This document shows positions 26,011-35,910 of a DNA stretch of 64,000 nt, in pieces (position 1 is the stretch's first letter; every line of letters begins with the position of its first letter). The stretch is from assembly GCF_009796865.1 (NCBI RefSeq), contig NZ_CP047028.1:1798001-1862000 (forward strand), written 5' to 3'. A program made the translations under genes and the position numbers. This DNA is from Formosa sp. L2A11 (GTDB lineage: Bacteria; Bacteroidota; Bacteroidia; Flavobacteriales; Flavobacteriaceae). The notes beneath the pieces are model-generated. The model was not told where the DNA came from. It searched no databases and saw nothing but the letters and a program-made list of their open reading frames with translations.

Positions 26011-26967
26011 ATGAATAAAAAAGCAAAGATATATATAGCTGGTCATCGCGGAATGGTAGGTTCTGCTGTTTGGCGAGCACTAGAAGCAGACGGTTATACG
26101 AATTTAGTTGGTAAAACCAGTGCTGAATTAGATTTAAGAGATCAAGTTGCTGTTAATAACTTCGTTGTTTCAGAACAACCAGAAGTTATTATAGATGCTG
26201 CAGCTCGTGTTGGTGGGATATTAGCAAATAGTAATTATCCATATCAATTTTTAATGGAGAATTTACAAATTCAAAATAATCTTATTGATATTGCACATAA
26301 ACAAGACGTTAAAAAGTTTGTCTTTTTAGGAAGTTCTTGTATTTATCCAAAATTAGCACCACAACCTATTAAGGAAGAGTATTTATTAACCGATACTTTA
26401 GAACCTACAAACGAATGGTATGCTATAGCAAAAATCACAGGAGTTAAAGCTTGTGAAGCGATTAGAAAACAATATAATAAAGATTTTGTAAGCCTTATGC
26501 CTACAAATTTATATGGCTCTTTCGATAATTTCGATTTAAAAACATCTCATGTGTTACCTGCCATGTTACGTAAGTTTCATGAAGCTAAAGAAAACGGAAA
26601 TTCACCTGTAACATTATGGGGAAGCGGAACGCCTATGCGTGAGTTTTTATGCGTAGATGATATGGCAGAATCTGTGGTGTTTGCCGTAAATAATGTTTTG
26701 CCAGAGCATTTGTATAATGTAGGTACAGGGAAAGATGTAACTATAAAAGAGTTAGCAGAAACCATACAAAAAGTAGTGGGCCATGAAGGTGACATTATTT
26801 GGGATTCAGAAAAACCAGATGGTACACCAAGAAAACTGTTAGATGTTTCAAAACTGAAAACAGCAGGATGGCAATATAAAACAGAATTATTACAAGGAAT
26901 ACAAGAAACATATGCTTGGTTTTTAGAAAACCAAACAGAATTAAAACAAATTAAATTATCTAAATAA
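26011..26967 (+). CDS. fcl: GDP-L-fucose synthase
   Basis: The 318-residue SDR performs the 3,5-epimerisation and 4-reduction that complete GDP-L-fucose. It shows AGHRGMVGSAVWR, the substrate loop RVGGILANS, FLGSSCIYP, the YAIAKITG catalytic motif and PTNLYGSFDNFDL. The length is normal for the family. With Gmd directly upstream, it implies fucose in the polymer. Confidence 0.95.
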   Translation: MNKKAKIYIAGHRGMVGSAVWRALEADGYTNLVGKTSAELDLRDQVAVNNFVVSEQPEVIIDAAARVGGILANSNYPYQFLMENLQIQNNLIDIAHKQDVKKFVFLGSSCIYPKLAPQPIKEEYLLTDTLEPTNEWYAIAKITGVKACEAIRKQYNKDFVSLMPTNLYGSFDNFDLKTSHVLPAMLRKFHEAKENGNSPVTLWGSGTPMREFLCVDDMAESVVFAVNNVLPEHLYNVGTGKDVTIKELAETIQKVVGHEGDIIWDSEKPDGTPRKLLDVSKLKTAGWQYKTELLQGIQETYAWFLENQTELKQIKLSK

Positions 26968-26973
26968 ATCATA

Positions 26974-28365
26974 ATGAAAATTAAAAACATTTGCTGTATA
27001 GGCGCGGGTTATGTTGGTGGCCCTACAATGGCGGTAATCGCTCAGAAAAACCCAGGAATAAAAGTTACTGTAGTTGATTTAAATGAAAAACGTATTGCTG
27101 CGTGGAATGATACTAACTTAGATAATTTACCAATTTACGAACCTGGTTTAGATAAAGTTGTTGGAGAAGCAAGAGGGAGAAACTTGTTTTTCTCTACAGA
27201 AGTAGATAAAGCTATAGATGAAGCTGAAATGGTATTTATTTCTGTAAATACACCAACTAAAACGTATGGTGTAGGTAAAGGCATGGCAGCCGATTTAAAA
27301 TATATCGAATTATGTGCGCGTCAAATTGCACGTGTTTCTACTACAGATAAAATTATTGTTGAAAAATCAACTTTGCCAGTGCGTACTGCACAAGCTATTA
27401 AGAGTATTTTAGATCATACTGGTAATGGTGCAAAATTTCAGATTTTATCAAATCCAGAATTCTTAGCAGAAGGAACAGCTGTAGAAGATTTAATGGCTCC
27501 AGATCGTGTGCTTATTGGAGGAGAACAAACTCCAGAAGGTTTAGCGGCTATAGAGGCATTAGTAAACGTTTATGGCACTTGGGTTGCTAAAGAAAATATT
27601 CTTACAACTAATTTATGGTCGTCAGAATTATCAAAATTAACAGCGAATGCTTTCTTAGCGCAACGTGTATCTTCAATGAATTCATTATCAGAGTTATGTG
27701 AAGTTACTGGAGCAGATGTTAATGAAGTAGGAAGAGCTATAGGAAAAGACAGTCGTATTGGACCTAAATTTTTAAAATCATCTGTTGGTTTTGGAGGGTC
27801 TTGTTTTCAAAAAGACATCTTAAACTTAGTATATATATCAAAATCATATGGTTTAGATGCTGTTGCCGATTATTGGGAACAAGTTATCATTATGAATGAC
27901 CATCAGAAGAATCGTTTTGCTAAAAATATAGTGAAGACGTTATACAATACCGTTTCAGGTAAGAAAATCGCGTTTTTAGGATGGGCTTTTAAGAAAGATA
28001 CAAACGATACAAGAGAATCTGCTGCCATTTATGTTGCCGATATTTTATTAGACGAACAAGCTAACATTGTTGCTTACGATCCTAAAGTAACAGCACAACA
28101 AATGTATGGTGATTTAGATTACTTACAGACTAGAGACTGTGCTTCAAACGAAAAAGGGTTAACTGTTGTTAACGATCCTTACGAAGCTTTAGAAGGAGCA
28201 CATGCTATTGCTGTATTAACAGAATGGGATGAATTTAAAACATACGATTGGCAGAAAGTATATGACAATATGCAGAAACCAGCATTTGTATTTGATGGCC
28301 GTAATGTTTTAGATAAACCAGCATTAGAAAAAATTGGTTTTCAAGTTTATGTAATCGGACAATAA
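26974..28365 (+). CDS. ugd: UDP-glucose 6-dehydrogenase (animal-like class)
   Basis: The 463-residue enzyme oxidises UDP-glucose to UDP-glucuronate. It has [14 protein letters not shown] near the N-terminus, [32 protein letters not shown] and the active-site Cys in [18 protein letters not shown]. The length and FGGSCFQKD motif fit the class shared with animals and plants rather than the short bacterial type. UDP-GlcA feeds both the GalA epimerase just downstream and the UDP-xylose synthase at 52531. Confidence 0.93.
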   Translation: MKIKNICCIGAGYVGGPTMAVIAQKNPGIKVTVVDLNEKRIAAWNDTNLDNLPIYEPGLDKVVGEARGRNLFFSTEVDKAIDEAEMVFISVNTPTKTYGVGKGMAADLKYIELCARQIARVSTTDKIIVEKSTLPVRTAQAIKSILDHTGNGAKFQILSNPEFLAEGTAVEDLMAPDRVLIGGEQTPEGLAAIEALVNVYGTWVAKENILTTNLWSSELSKLTANAFLAQRVSSMNSLSELCEVTGADVNEVGRAIGKDSRIGPKFLKSSVGFGGSCFQKDILNLVYISKSYGLDAVADYWEQVIIMNDHQKNRFAKNIVKTLYNTVSGKKIAFLGWAFKKDTNDTRESAAIYVADILLDEQANIVAYDPKVTAQQMYGDLDYLQTRDCASNEKGLTVVNDPYEALEGAHAIAVLTEWDEFKTYDWQKVYDNMQKPAFVFDGRNVLDKPALEKIGFQVYVIGQ

Positions 28366-28367
28366 TT

Positions 28368-29390
28368 ATGGAAGTTAAAACTATTCTTGTTACTGGGGCA
28401 GCTGGATTTATAGGCTTTTATGTGTCTAAACAACTTTTAGAACTTGGGCATAACGTAATTGGTATTGATAATATCAATGATTATTACGATATTGACTTAA
28501 AGTATGCACGATTAGCAGAACTAGGAATTCAAAGAGAGCAAGCAGAGAAAGAATTAAACATGAGCTCTAGTGTTAACGTTGGAGATCGCATGCAATTTAT
28601 AAAAATGAATTTGGAAGACAGAGATGCGCTTCCAAATTTATTTGCTTCACATAAAATAGATTTGGTCTGTAATTTAGCTGCTCAAGCAGGTGTACGTTAC
28701 TCTCTAGAGAACCCCAATGCGTATGCTGATAGTAACTTGATTGGTTTTTTAAACGTTCTTGAATGTTGTCGACATAATAATATTACAAAATTAGTCTATG
28801 CGAGTAGTTCTAGCGTATATGGTAATAGTGATGCGGTTCCGTTTCAAGAAACTGCTAATGTAGACCATCCTATTAGTTTATATGCTGCAACAAAGAAGGC
28901 TAATGAATTGATGGCACATACGTATAGTCATTTATATGGTTTTGAAACCATAGGCTTACGTTTCTTTACAGTTTATGGACCTTGGGGTAGACCAGATATG
29001 GCCATGTTCTTATTTACAGATGCTATTATTAATGATAAACCCATCAAGGTGTTTAATAATGGCGATTTATCCCGAGACTTCACTTATATAGACGATATTG
29101 TTTCAGGCGTGTTATCTACTTTATTAGAGCCTTCAGATTCTAGCGAGTTATATAAACTGTACAATATAGGAAATAGCCAACCTGTAAAATTATTAGATTA
29201 TATAGAAGCTATAGAAGATGTGATTGGTAAAGTAGCAGAAAAGAAGATGTTACCTATGCAGGCAGGAGACGTAAAGCAAACGTATGCAGACGTTACTAAG
29301 CTTCAATCACAATATAATTATCAACCCAAAACCGATGTTAAAGCAGGTGTTTCTGCTTTTGTATCTTGGTATAAAACATATTATAATTAA
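28368..29390 (+). CDS. UDP-glucuronate 4-epimerase
   Basis: The 340-residue SDR has TGAAGFIGFYVSKQLLE, the D(N)xNDYYD segment after the NAD site (IDNINDYYDIDLKYARL), YASSSSVYGNS, the YAATKKANELMAH catalytic motif and TVYGPWGRPDMA. These are typical of UDP-GlcA/UDP-GalA epimerases. It starts 2 bp after ugd, so the two should convert UDP-Glc to UDP-GalA. Confidence 0.88.
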   Translation: MEVKTILVTGAAGFIGFYVSKQLLELGHNVIGIDNINDYYDIDLKYARLAELGIQREQAEKELNMSSSVNVGDRMQFIKMNLEDRDALPNLFASHKIDLVCNLAAQAGVRYSLENPNAYADSNLIGFLNVLECCRHNNITKLVYASSSSVYGNSDAVPFQETANVDHPISLYAATKKANELMAHTYSHLYGFETIGLRFFTVYGPWGRPDMAMFLFTDAIINDKPIKVFNNGDLSRDFTYIDDIVSGVLSTLLEPSDSSELYKLYNIGNSQPVKLLDYIEAIEDVIGKVAEKKMLPMQAGDVKQTYADVTKLQSQYNYQPKTDVKAGVSAFVSWYKTYYN

Positions 29391-29391
29391 T

Positions 29392-30261
29392 ATGCAAGAT
29401 TCATTACAAGAAGATGATTGGACGATTGAGATATATCCGAAATCAAAATTATTAGATCTTAATTTAAAAGAGGTTTGGAAGTATCGAGACTTGTTGGTCT
29501 TGTTTGTACGTCGTGATTTTGTTGCGGTATATAAGCAAACGGTATTAGGTCCATTATGGTTTATTATTCAACCTATTTTTACTGCCATTGTGCAGTTGTT
29601 TGTCTTTACTAATATTGCTAAACTATCAACAGACGGCATTCCTCCTTTGTTGTTTTATATGTCAGGGAATGTGATGTGGGCTTATTTTTCGGGGTGTTTG
29701 TCTTTAACAGCAAATACTTTTAGAGGGAATGTTGGTATTTTTGGTAAAGTCTATTTTCCTCGACTTATAACACCGCTATCTTTAATTATTTCTCAATTAT
29801 TAAAGTTCTTAGTGCAATTTGTCTTATTCTTAGTTGTATGGTTCTATTTTTATTTTGATGGAAGTTCAAGCGGTATCGCATTACATCCTAACTGGAGTAT
29901 TATACTCGTGCCTTTATTGGTTGTTATTATGGCTGGTTTAGCTTTAGGATCGGGAATGATTATATCGGCATTAACAACAAAGTATCGTGATTTTACATTC
30001 TTATTATCATTTGCTATACAATTATTAATGTATGGAACGGTTGTTATTTACCCTTTATCGAGTGCGCCTGAACAGTATCGAAGTTTAATTTTGGCAAATC
30101 CGATGACTCCACTTATAGAAACATTAAGATATGCATTTACCGGTTCAGGTAGTTTCGATTGGATGTATCTAGGTTATAGTTTTAGCTTCATGATTATTAT
30201 ATTGACCATTGGAGTTATTGTTTTTAATCGCGTAGAAAAAACCTTTATGGATACTGTTTAG
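29392..30261 (+). CDS. wzm: polysaccharide ABC transporter permease (Wzm type)
   Basis: The 289-residue inner-membrane protein has six predicted helices and the ABC-2 export motif region (RRDFVAVYKQTVLGPLWFIIQP) and pairs with the ATPase that follows. It should move lipid-linked glycan across the inner membrane. I place the start at 29392 (MQDSLQEDDW), 1 bp after the epimerase stop; an in-frame extension to 29284 would overlap that gene by 107 bp and has no family-like content. Confidence 0.9.
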   Translation: MQDSLQEDDWTIEIYPKSKLLDLNLKEVWKYRDLLVLFVRRDFVAVYKQTVLGPLWFIIQPIFTAIVQLFVFTNIAKLSTDGIPPLLFYMSGNVMWAYFSGCLSLTANTFRGNVGIFGKVYFPRLITPLSLIISQLLKFLVQFVLFLVVWFYFYFDGSSSGIALHPNWSIILVPLLVVIMAGLALGSGMIISALTTKYRDFTFLLSFAIQLLMYGTVVIYPLSSAPEQYRSLILANPMTPLIETLRYAFTGSGSFDWMYLGYSFSFMIIILTIGVIVFNRVEKTFMDTV

Positions 30262-30286
30262 TATTAATTTTATTAAAAAAATTAAA

Positions 30287-31549
30287 ATGTCAAAACCAGT
30301 TATAAAACTTGAAAATTTAAGTAAACAATACCGTTTAGGAACTATAGGTACAGGTACGATTGCTCATGACCTTAATCGATGGTGGCAAACAAAGGTGTTT
30401 AAAAGAGAAGATCCTTATTTAAAAGTAGGTGATACTAATGACCGAAGCCATAAAGGGGATAGTGAGTATGTTTGGGCCTTAAGAAATCTTAATTTAGAGA
30501 TAGAAGAAGGTGATGTTATTGGTATTATAGGTCGTAATGGAGCAGGAAAAAGTACGTTATTAAAGCTTTTATCTAAAATCACATCTCCAACAACAGGTAG
30601 TATAAAAATTAAAGGGCGTTTAGCCTCTTTGTTAGAGGTTGGTACAGGGTTTCATCCAGAATTAACCGGACGTGAAAATATTTACCTTAATGGTGCTATT
30701 TTGGGTATGACTAAGGCTGAGGTGACGTCAAAATTAGAAGAAATTATAGAATTTTCAGGTTGTGCAAGATATATTGATACTCCAGTAAAACGTTATTCAT
30801 CAGGTATGACGGTGCGTGTTGGTTTTGCCGTTGCTGCATTTTTAGAGCCAGAGATTCTTGTTGTTGATGAAGTGTTAGCTGTTGGTGATGCTGAATTTCA
30901 AAAGAAAGCAATAGGGAAAATGAAATCAGTATCTCAAGAAGGGCGAACGGTTTTATTTGTGAGTCATAATATGGCATCCATTAAAAATTTATGTTCTAAA
31001 GGTGTTTTATTAAGTCAAGGAAGTGTTGAGTTTGTTGGTACAGCAGAAGAAACGGTGGAGTATTATTTAAAACAAGATGCCGAAGCATATAAGAGTGGTA
31101 AAGTTATTGACAAAGGAGGGAGTAAAGATATTGAAATATTAGATTATAAAACGTTTAGAAAAGATGAAGAAAGTCGTTCTTTTTATACAGGAGATCAGTT
31201 AACTTTAAAAATAGAATTAAAGTTTAATGAATTTATAGGTAGTGTTGATATGGGCATTAATTTTAATAATGCGAACCATGAGTTAATTACTCATATTACG
31301 AATCTAGATGAACATGTATCTATTAGTGGAAATAAGGGGGATTCAAAAACTGTAACAATAGTAATTGATAGTATTAATTTAGCACCCGATTCGTATAGAA
31401 TCGATATAGGTCTTATGGCAGATGGGAAACCTTTACATATTTTAGAAAACTGTTTTGAAATTGACATACAAAAAGGACCAAATATTGGTCGATTAGGTGT
31501 GTTTCCTAAACATGTTAAAGTATTTACACCAACTAAATGGCAATTCTAA
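30287..31549 (+). CDS. wzt: polysaccharide ABC transporter ATPase with C-terminal Wzt-like domain
   Basis: The 420-residue protein has Walker A (GRNGAGKSTLL), the signature (YSSGMTVRVGFA), Walker B (ILVVDEVLAVGD) and the H-loop (FVSHNM). About 150 further residues form a beta-rich Wzt C-terminal domain of the kind that recognises a modified glycan end. The presence of that domain suggests export is coupled to a terminal chain modification. It follows the permease by 25 bp. Confidence 0.92.
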   Translation: MSKPVIKLENLSKQYRLGTIGTGTIAHDLNRWWQTKVFKREDPYLKVGDTNDRSHKGDSEYVWALRNLNLEIEEGDVIGIIGRNGAGKSTLLKLLSKITSPTTGSIKIKGRLASLLEVGTGFHPELTGRENIYLNGAILGMTKAEVTSKLEEIIEFSGCARYIDTPVKRYSSGMTVRVGFAVAAFLEPEILVVDEVLAVGDAEFQKKAIGKMKSVSQEGRTVLFVSHNMASIKNLCSKGVLLSQGSVEFVGTAEETVEYYLKQDAEAYKSGKVIDKGGSKDIEILDYKTFRKDEESRSFYTGDQLTLKIELKFNEFIGSVDMGINFNNANHELITHITNLDEHVSISGNKGDSKTVTIVIDSINLAPDSYRIDIGLMADGKPLHILENCFEIDIQKGPNIGRLGVFPKHVKVFTPTKWQF

Positions 31550-31550
31550 G

Positions 31551-32243
31551 ATGAAAGTATATACAAGTACATTTTATAAAAGTAATATTTCACCGTATTT
31601 ATTATTTTATCAGAAACAAGTGTTTAAAATGCTTGGAATTGAACTCCATCAAATTTGTGATAATGATATTACTCATGGTGATTTTATGAATAGAATTTTA
31701 AGAGAAGAAGATGCTGATTATTTTATCTTTTTTGATATAGATTGTATTCCTTTAAATCCAAAAGTGATTAAGAAGGTGTTAGATGAAGTCGTTAATAAAA
31801 AAACAATTTCAGGATGTGCACAAACAGCTAACCAATATTATAATGGTGAGAATATTTATGTGGGACCATGCTTTTTTTGTATAAGTAAAGAAGTTTACAA
31901 TTTATTGGGGCAACCAGATTTAAATGAAGATCGTGAAGTGAAAGTTGATGCAGGAGGTATCCTTTCTAAATTGGCACCTAATCATAATATTAATTTAAGT
32001 TTTTGGTATCCAACAGCTATAGAAGAAGCGAAATGGAAGCTATATCCGGATAAAATGTTTGGAATAGGTACAACGTATGAAGATTCTGTTTATCATTTAT
32101 TCGAATCACGTTATACAGCTAATATTGCTAAGTTTGTTAGAAAATCTAAAACTACGATAAACGAAAACTGGAAATTAAATCCTTTAAAATACTTGATTAT
32201 TAAAAGTGAAATTTTAATGTTTCAGATAAAAAATAAATTTTAA
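31551..32243 (+). CDS. putative GT-A-fold glycosyltransferase
   Basis: This 230-residue protein carries an apparent DxD metal motif, Asp62-Ile-Asp64, in ADYFIFFDIDCIPLNP, and a later PCFFCISKEVYNLL segment as in nucleotide-sugar transferases. I do not recognise the precise family. The start at 31551 is 1 bp after the ATPase stop; a longer frame from 31497 would run inside the ATPase gene. Donor and linkage are unknown. Confidence 0.6.
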   Translation: MKVYTSTFYKSNISPYLLFYQKQVFKMLGIELHQICDNDITHGDFMNRILREEDADYFIFFDIDCIPLNPKVIKKVLDEVVNKKTISGCAQTANQYYNGENIYVGPCFFCISKEVYNLLGQPDLNEDREVKVDAGGILSKLAPNHNINLSFWYPTAIEEAKWKLYPDKMFGIGTTYEDSVYHLFESRYTANIAKFVRKSKTTINENWKLNPLKYLIIKSEILMFQIKNKF

Positions 32244-32245
32244 AA

Positions 32246-33406
32246 ATGAAAATAAGTATTGTTACAGGTTTTCGTAATCGAGATAGTTTGCGTGTCTCAC
32301 GATATTTAGAATCACTAGAAAATCAAATAAATAAAGATTTTGAATTAATATTTGTTGATTATGGTAGTGATTTAAAAATTTCTGAAAAGATTAAAAATCT
32401 AACATCACAATTTAGTTTTTGTAAATATATATATAATGATACCCGAGGATGGCCATGGAATAGGTCTCATGCGCTTAATACTGGGTTGAAAATATCTAAG
32501 GGCGAATATGTTTTATTTAGTGATATAGATTTGATTTATTCGAATAATTTTATTGATTACCTTATTAAGGAAAGCAATCCCTTATATCAGTATTTCAAAA
32601 GATTTTATTTGATGCCTGAATCATTTGGCGATTTTAATAATAATCTAGAAAAACATACTCAACAATTTTCTTTAAGTGCAATTAATACAAAAGGGGCTAT
32701 TCACCTTGTTGAGCGTAAAAAATTGATAGAAATAAATGGATTTGATGAGTTCTATTGTTTTTGGGGGTTTGAAGATCTGGATTTATATCTTAGGTTAAAG
32801 AATTTAGGGATACAGGAAAAATGGTTAGAAGAATCGGTAGCTCCTGTTTTTCATCAATGGCACCCTATAGTGTCAAATGAAAATAGATATTTATTTCCAA
32901 ATAAATGGTATGAACAAATGCTAATTTATTTTCGATTAAATATTAATAATTCTATAAGAAATAATAGAAGTTGGGGGGGGGTAATTAATGCTAAAGATCG
33001 TTTGATAAATAATAAATCTCAGGAGGTTCATTTAGAAATTCCAAAGCAGATTTTATTAAACTCTAAAACAAAGTTTATAACTAATTTAATTGAAACTCTA
33101 AAAAATCTTAAAGAAAATCAATATATCTATTTAGAGGTCCCCTTACCAAAACAACCAAAAAAATATTTAAAAAAACGTTTCTTGAGTTTTTATACTAAAA
33201 TCACAAGTTTGTTTTATTCGAATCAGGTTATAATTAACGATGGGTATGTTAAATATCTAGAAAGAGAAGTAATCGAAAATAAGGCAATATTATTACCGGA
33301 AGAAGATATTTACTTTGTATTATGGACTTTAATAAAGTTTCACAATGTAGTAAATGATTATAGTATTTCCATAGATGAAAATAAACAAATTTTTAAATTA
33401 TGTTAA
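32246..33406 (+). CDS. GT2 glycosyltransferase with phase-variable G9 tract
   Basis: The 386-residue protein has a GT-A domain with the acidic motif Asp93-Ile-Asp95 (VLFSDIDLIY) and a galactosyltransferase-type WGFEDLDLYLRL segment near residue 175, as in chondroitin-type and family-7-like enzymes. Codons 243-246 are formed by T followed by nine Gs and GTA. One G more or one fewer gives a stop within a few codons, cutting off about 140 residues. The remainder beyond residue 246 is Lys/Asn-rich and unlike any domain I know. It starts 2 bp after its upstream neighbour. Confidence 0.8.
   Translation: MKISIVTGFRNRDSLRVSRYLESLENQINKDFELIFVDYGSDLKISEKIKNLTSQFSFCKYIYNDTRGWPWNRSHALNTGLKISKGEYVLFSDIDLIYSNNFIDYLIKESNPLYQYFKRFYLMPESFGDFNNNLEKHTQQFSLSAINTKGAIHLVERKKLIEINGFDEFYCFWGFEDLDLYLRLKNLGIQEKWLEESVAPVFHQWHPIVSNENRYLFPNKWYEQMLIYFRLNINNSIRNNRSWGGVINAKDRLINNKSQEVHLEIPKQILLNSKTKFITNLIETLKNLKENQYIYLEVPLPKQPKKYLKKRFLSFYTKITSLFYSNQVIINDGYVKYLEREVIENKAILLPEEDIYFVLWTLIKFHNVVNDYSISIDENKQIFKLC
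32973..32981 (+). repeat. G9 homopolymer inside glycosyltransferase gene
   Basis: Nine consecutive Gs in a very AT-rich gene encode Trp-Gly-Gly-Val. With eight Gs the next codon is TAA; with ten the frame reads GGT-AAT-TAA. Such tracts mutate by slipped-strand mispairing and act as on/off switches in many bacteria. Confidence 0.85.
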
Positions 33407-34316
33407 TGTTTTAGAATAATAAAAAAACTTTATAACTTAAATATGAAAAAGTAATTTTTGTTAGATTTCAGAACAAACCTTATTTCCGATTTGTTAAGTT
33501 ATTCTCTATGCTTTATTGATCTATAATTATGAAGATTCAATAATGAAAGAAATAAAAGATGAAATATTGGAAATTTTTGTAAATATAGAAAAGGTGATAT
33601 TAGCTTAATTTTTAAACAAAAGTTTGAGATATTAAAGATTATTGAATTTACAAAACTAGGTTTATATTTGTCACTCCGATAAGGAAAAGTAGAATTATTT
33701 ATTGTTAAAATAACAAGATTTAATGTTTTTCCTATATAACGATAATTTTATTGATGACCTAGATGGTTTTTAATTGAGTAACAGGGATAATATAAAGATT
33801 ACCTGTGTCAGAAATTTGTTTCTAAGAATATTTAATTAATCATTTATGAACGTATTCGTGTAAAGAGGTTTTTTCTATAGAACTTATTGATAACATTCGA
33901 TTGAATACGGAATCCTAAAAATGAGATATACAACCCGTTGTTAAAAAAATGGCTAATAATAAAAAAATATAATAATAGAGTTTAGCGAACAAGCCAAAGT
34001 TCCTGTTTTTTACTTTGTTTCAACTTTATTTGATTGGGATTATCAACATAGTAATATTAGGATTAACTTTAGATAATATTTATCCTTTTTTGATTAAAAG
34101 TAATATATGGTATTCCTTATTTATAAATAAAAATCACAAACAGTTTTAAATTTAGATTCTAATATTTAAAAAAAGCTATCGTCAAAAAAGTATATTCTAA
34201 TTTTTTATTTTCTTGTAAGCTCTTATTAAAACCATAAAAAACTTTAGGATTAATTATAAAAAACAACACTAATTACTTTAAAATCAATATAATTAGTATT
34301 TGTAATAAGATTTTAA
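33407..34316. other. gene-free AT-rich stretch, possibly decayed coding sequence
   Basis: This is the longest gap in the locus. No open frame has family-like content, but short fragments on the plus strand look protein-like across frames, for example KGDISLIFKQKFEILKII near 33590-33650 and YERIRVKRFF near 33845. Stops and frame changes interrupt them. It may be the remains of a glycosyltransferase or similar gene, or simply an insertion-prone spacer. I see no terminator or inverted-repeat pair. Confidence 0.35.
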
Positions 34317-34967
34317 ATGAATATAAAAAATAAAATTAAACAGAAAATTATTGATTTATTGTATTCAATAGAAGATATAAATCATAATAAAGCAGTTTCT
34401 AAAATTAAAAGAAACACAAAAGGAAATCTTAAAATTTATAAAAACACAAGCTTAGACATTGATCCTAGTTCTAAGTTAGTTATAGATGAAGGTTATCTAG
34501 AAATTAATAAAAAATGGACAAATAACGATCCATTTCCTTCAGTTTTTGTATTAAGAGAGAATGCTGAAATTCTAGTTAGAAAATCATTTTCTATTTATTC
34601 AGGTTCTAAAATTTATGTAAATAAGGACGCTAAACTTATTTTAGGAAGTGGATACATAAATAATAATTTTAATCTATCGTGCTTTAAACAAATAGAAATT
34701 GGTCACGATGTTGCAATTTCGGAGAATGTTTGTATAAGAGATACCGATAATCATAAAATTTTGAACAGCTCTCAAGAACCTACAATGCCTATAAAAATAG
34801 GAAATCATGTTTGGATTGGAATGAATGCTACTATTCTTAAAGGTGTAACCATTGGAGATGGTGCTATCATTGCAGCAGGGGCTTTGGTAAACAAAGATGT
34901 TCCTCCGAAATGTTTGGTAGGTGGTGTTCCTGCATCTTTAATAAGAGAGAATGTTGAATGGAAGTAA
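34317..34967 (+). CDS. hexapeptide-repeat O-acyltransferase
   Basis: The 216-residue protein ends in a left-handed beta-helix with the catalytic-type segment [10 protein letters not shown], followed by [33 protein letters not shown] and the closing [12 protein letters not shown], as in NodL/maltose-acetyltransferase enzymes. The first 100 residues also look like irregular beta-helix turns. It probably adds acetyl groups to sugars of the polymer. The gene follows the long spacer. Confidence 0.82.
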   Translation: MNIKNKIKQKIIDLLYSIEDINHNKAVSKIKRNTKGNLKIYKNTSLDIDPSSKLVIDEGYLEINKKWTNNDPFPSVFVLRENAEILVRKSFSIYSGSKIYVNKDAKLILGSGYINNNFNLSCFKQIEIGHDVAISENVCIRDTDNHKILNSSQEPTMPIKIGNHVWIGMNATILKGVTIGDGAIIAAGALVNKDVPPKCLVGGVPASLIRENVEWK

Positions 34968-34989
34968 TATTCTAAAGAAAAAAATAATT

Positions 34990-35910
34990 ATGAATCAACA
35001 ACCTTTAGTCTCAGTTGTTTTAACTAGTTTTAATCAGTGTACTTTATTGAAAAGGGCATACGAGAGTCTTGTTAATCAAACCTATAAAAATATTGAAATT
35101 ATTGTAGTAGACGATTGTTCTACAGAACCTGAAACTATAGCTTATTTAAAAGAACTAAAAGATTTATGTAATAAAAATATTGTTATCAATATTCAAGAAG
35201 TAAACGTAGGGATTACTAAAAATAAAAACACAGGCTACAGACTAGCTAAAGGGGATTATATTACCTACTTAGATGGAGATGATTACTATTTTGATACTAA
35301 GATCGAGAAGGAAGTTGAATTCTTAAAAGATAATTCGAATTTTGATGTTGTATATTCAAATTTTCTTTTCGTTGATGAAATTTCAGAAGAATCTAATAAA
35401 TGGATAAAAGAAATAGATACACCTCCAACAGGAGATGTGTTTATTAATATCTTTACACGACAATTTCCGAAAAAGACTTTGTTTCGATTTGAATTAATGC
35501 GACGTGAAGTTTTAGAAACAATAAATTATTACGATGAAACTCGTAAGGCTTATGAAGATTGGGATTCTAGAATACGATATTCAAAATTATTCAAAATAGG
35601 TTACGTTGACAATGTAGGTTCTGTTTATTTTTTAAACCCTGAAAGTATTTCTCAAAGATGGACTCAAATAAAACATCTTTTGGAAAAAGAGCAAGTGTTT
35701 TTTAAAAATCAAAATTTATTAAAAGGAAGCCATAAAAAAGATGTTAATTTTCTGCTAGGTAATGAATTATTGGAATTGAGAACCAAATTATTTAAAAATA
35801 ATACGTTTTATTCTCTGAAAAATTTGATAAAACAATTTTTTATTATAAATAAAATAGACTTTAATTATTTAATAAAGACATTAAATGGAGGACGATATTC
35901 AAGACGGTAG
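34990..35910 (+). CDS. GT2 family glycosyltransferase
   Basis: The 306-residue GT-A protein begins with PLVSVVLTSFNQCTLLKRA and has VVDDCS followed by the DGDD metal motif at residues 95-98, typical of family 2 inverting transferases. I start it at the ATG 34990; an upstream in-frame start at 34951 would overlap the acyltransferase and adds [13 protein letters not shown] without family support. The end overlaps the sulfotransferase start by 26 bp. Donor and linkage are unknown. Confidence 0.83.
   Translation: MNQQPLVSVVLTSFNQCTLLKRAYESLVNQTYKNIEIIVVDDCSTEPETIAYLKELKDLCNKNIVINIQEVNVGITKNKNTGYRLAKGDYITYLDGDDYYFDTKIEKEVEFLKDNSNFDVVYSNFLFVDEISEESNKWIKEIDTPPTGDVFINIFTRQFPKKTLFRFELMRREVLETINYYDETRKAYEDWDSRIRYSKLFKIGYVDNVGSVYFLNPESISQRWTQIKHLLEKEQVFFKNQNLLKGSHKKDVNFLLGNELLELRTKLFKNNTFYSLKNLIKQFFIINKIDFNYLIKTLNGGRYSRR

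Noticed and set aside
29284-29391. Longer N-terminus for the ABC permease
   Set aside because: The extension lies inside the epimerase gene in another frame and has no family-like content. The ATG at 29392 follows the epimerase stop by one base.
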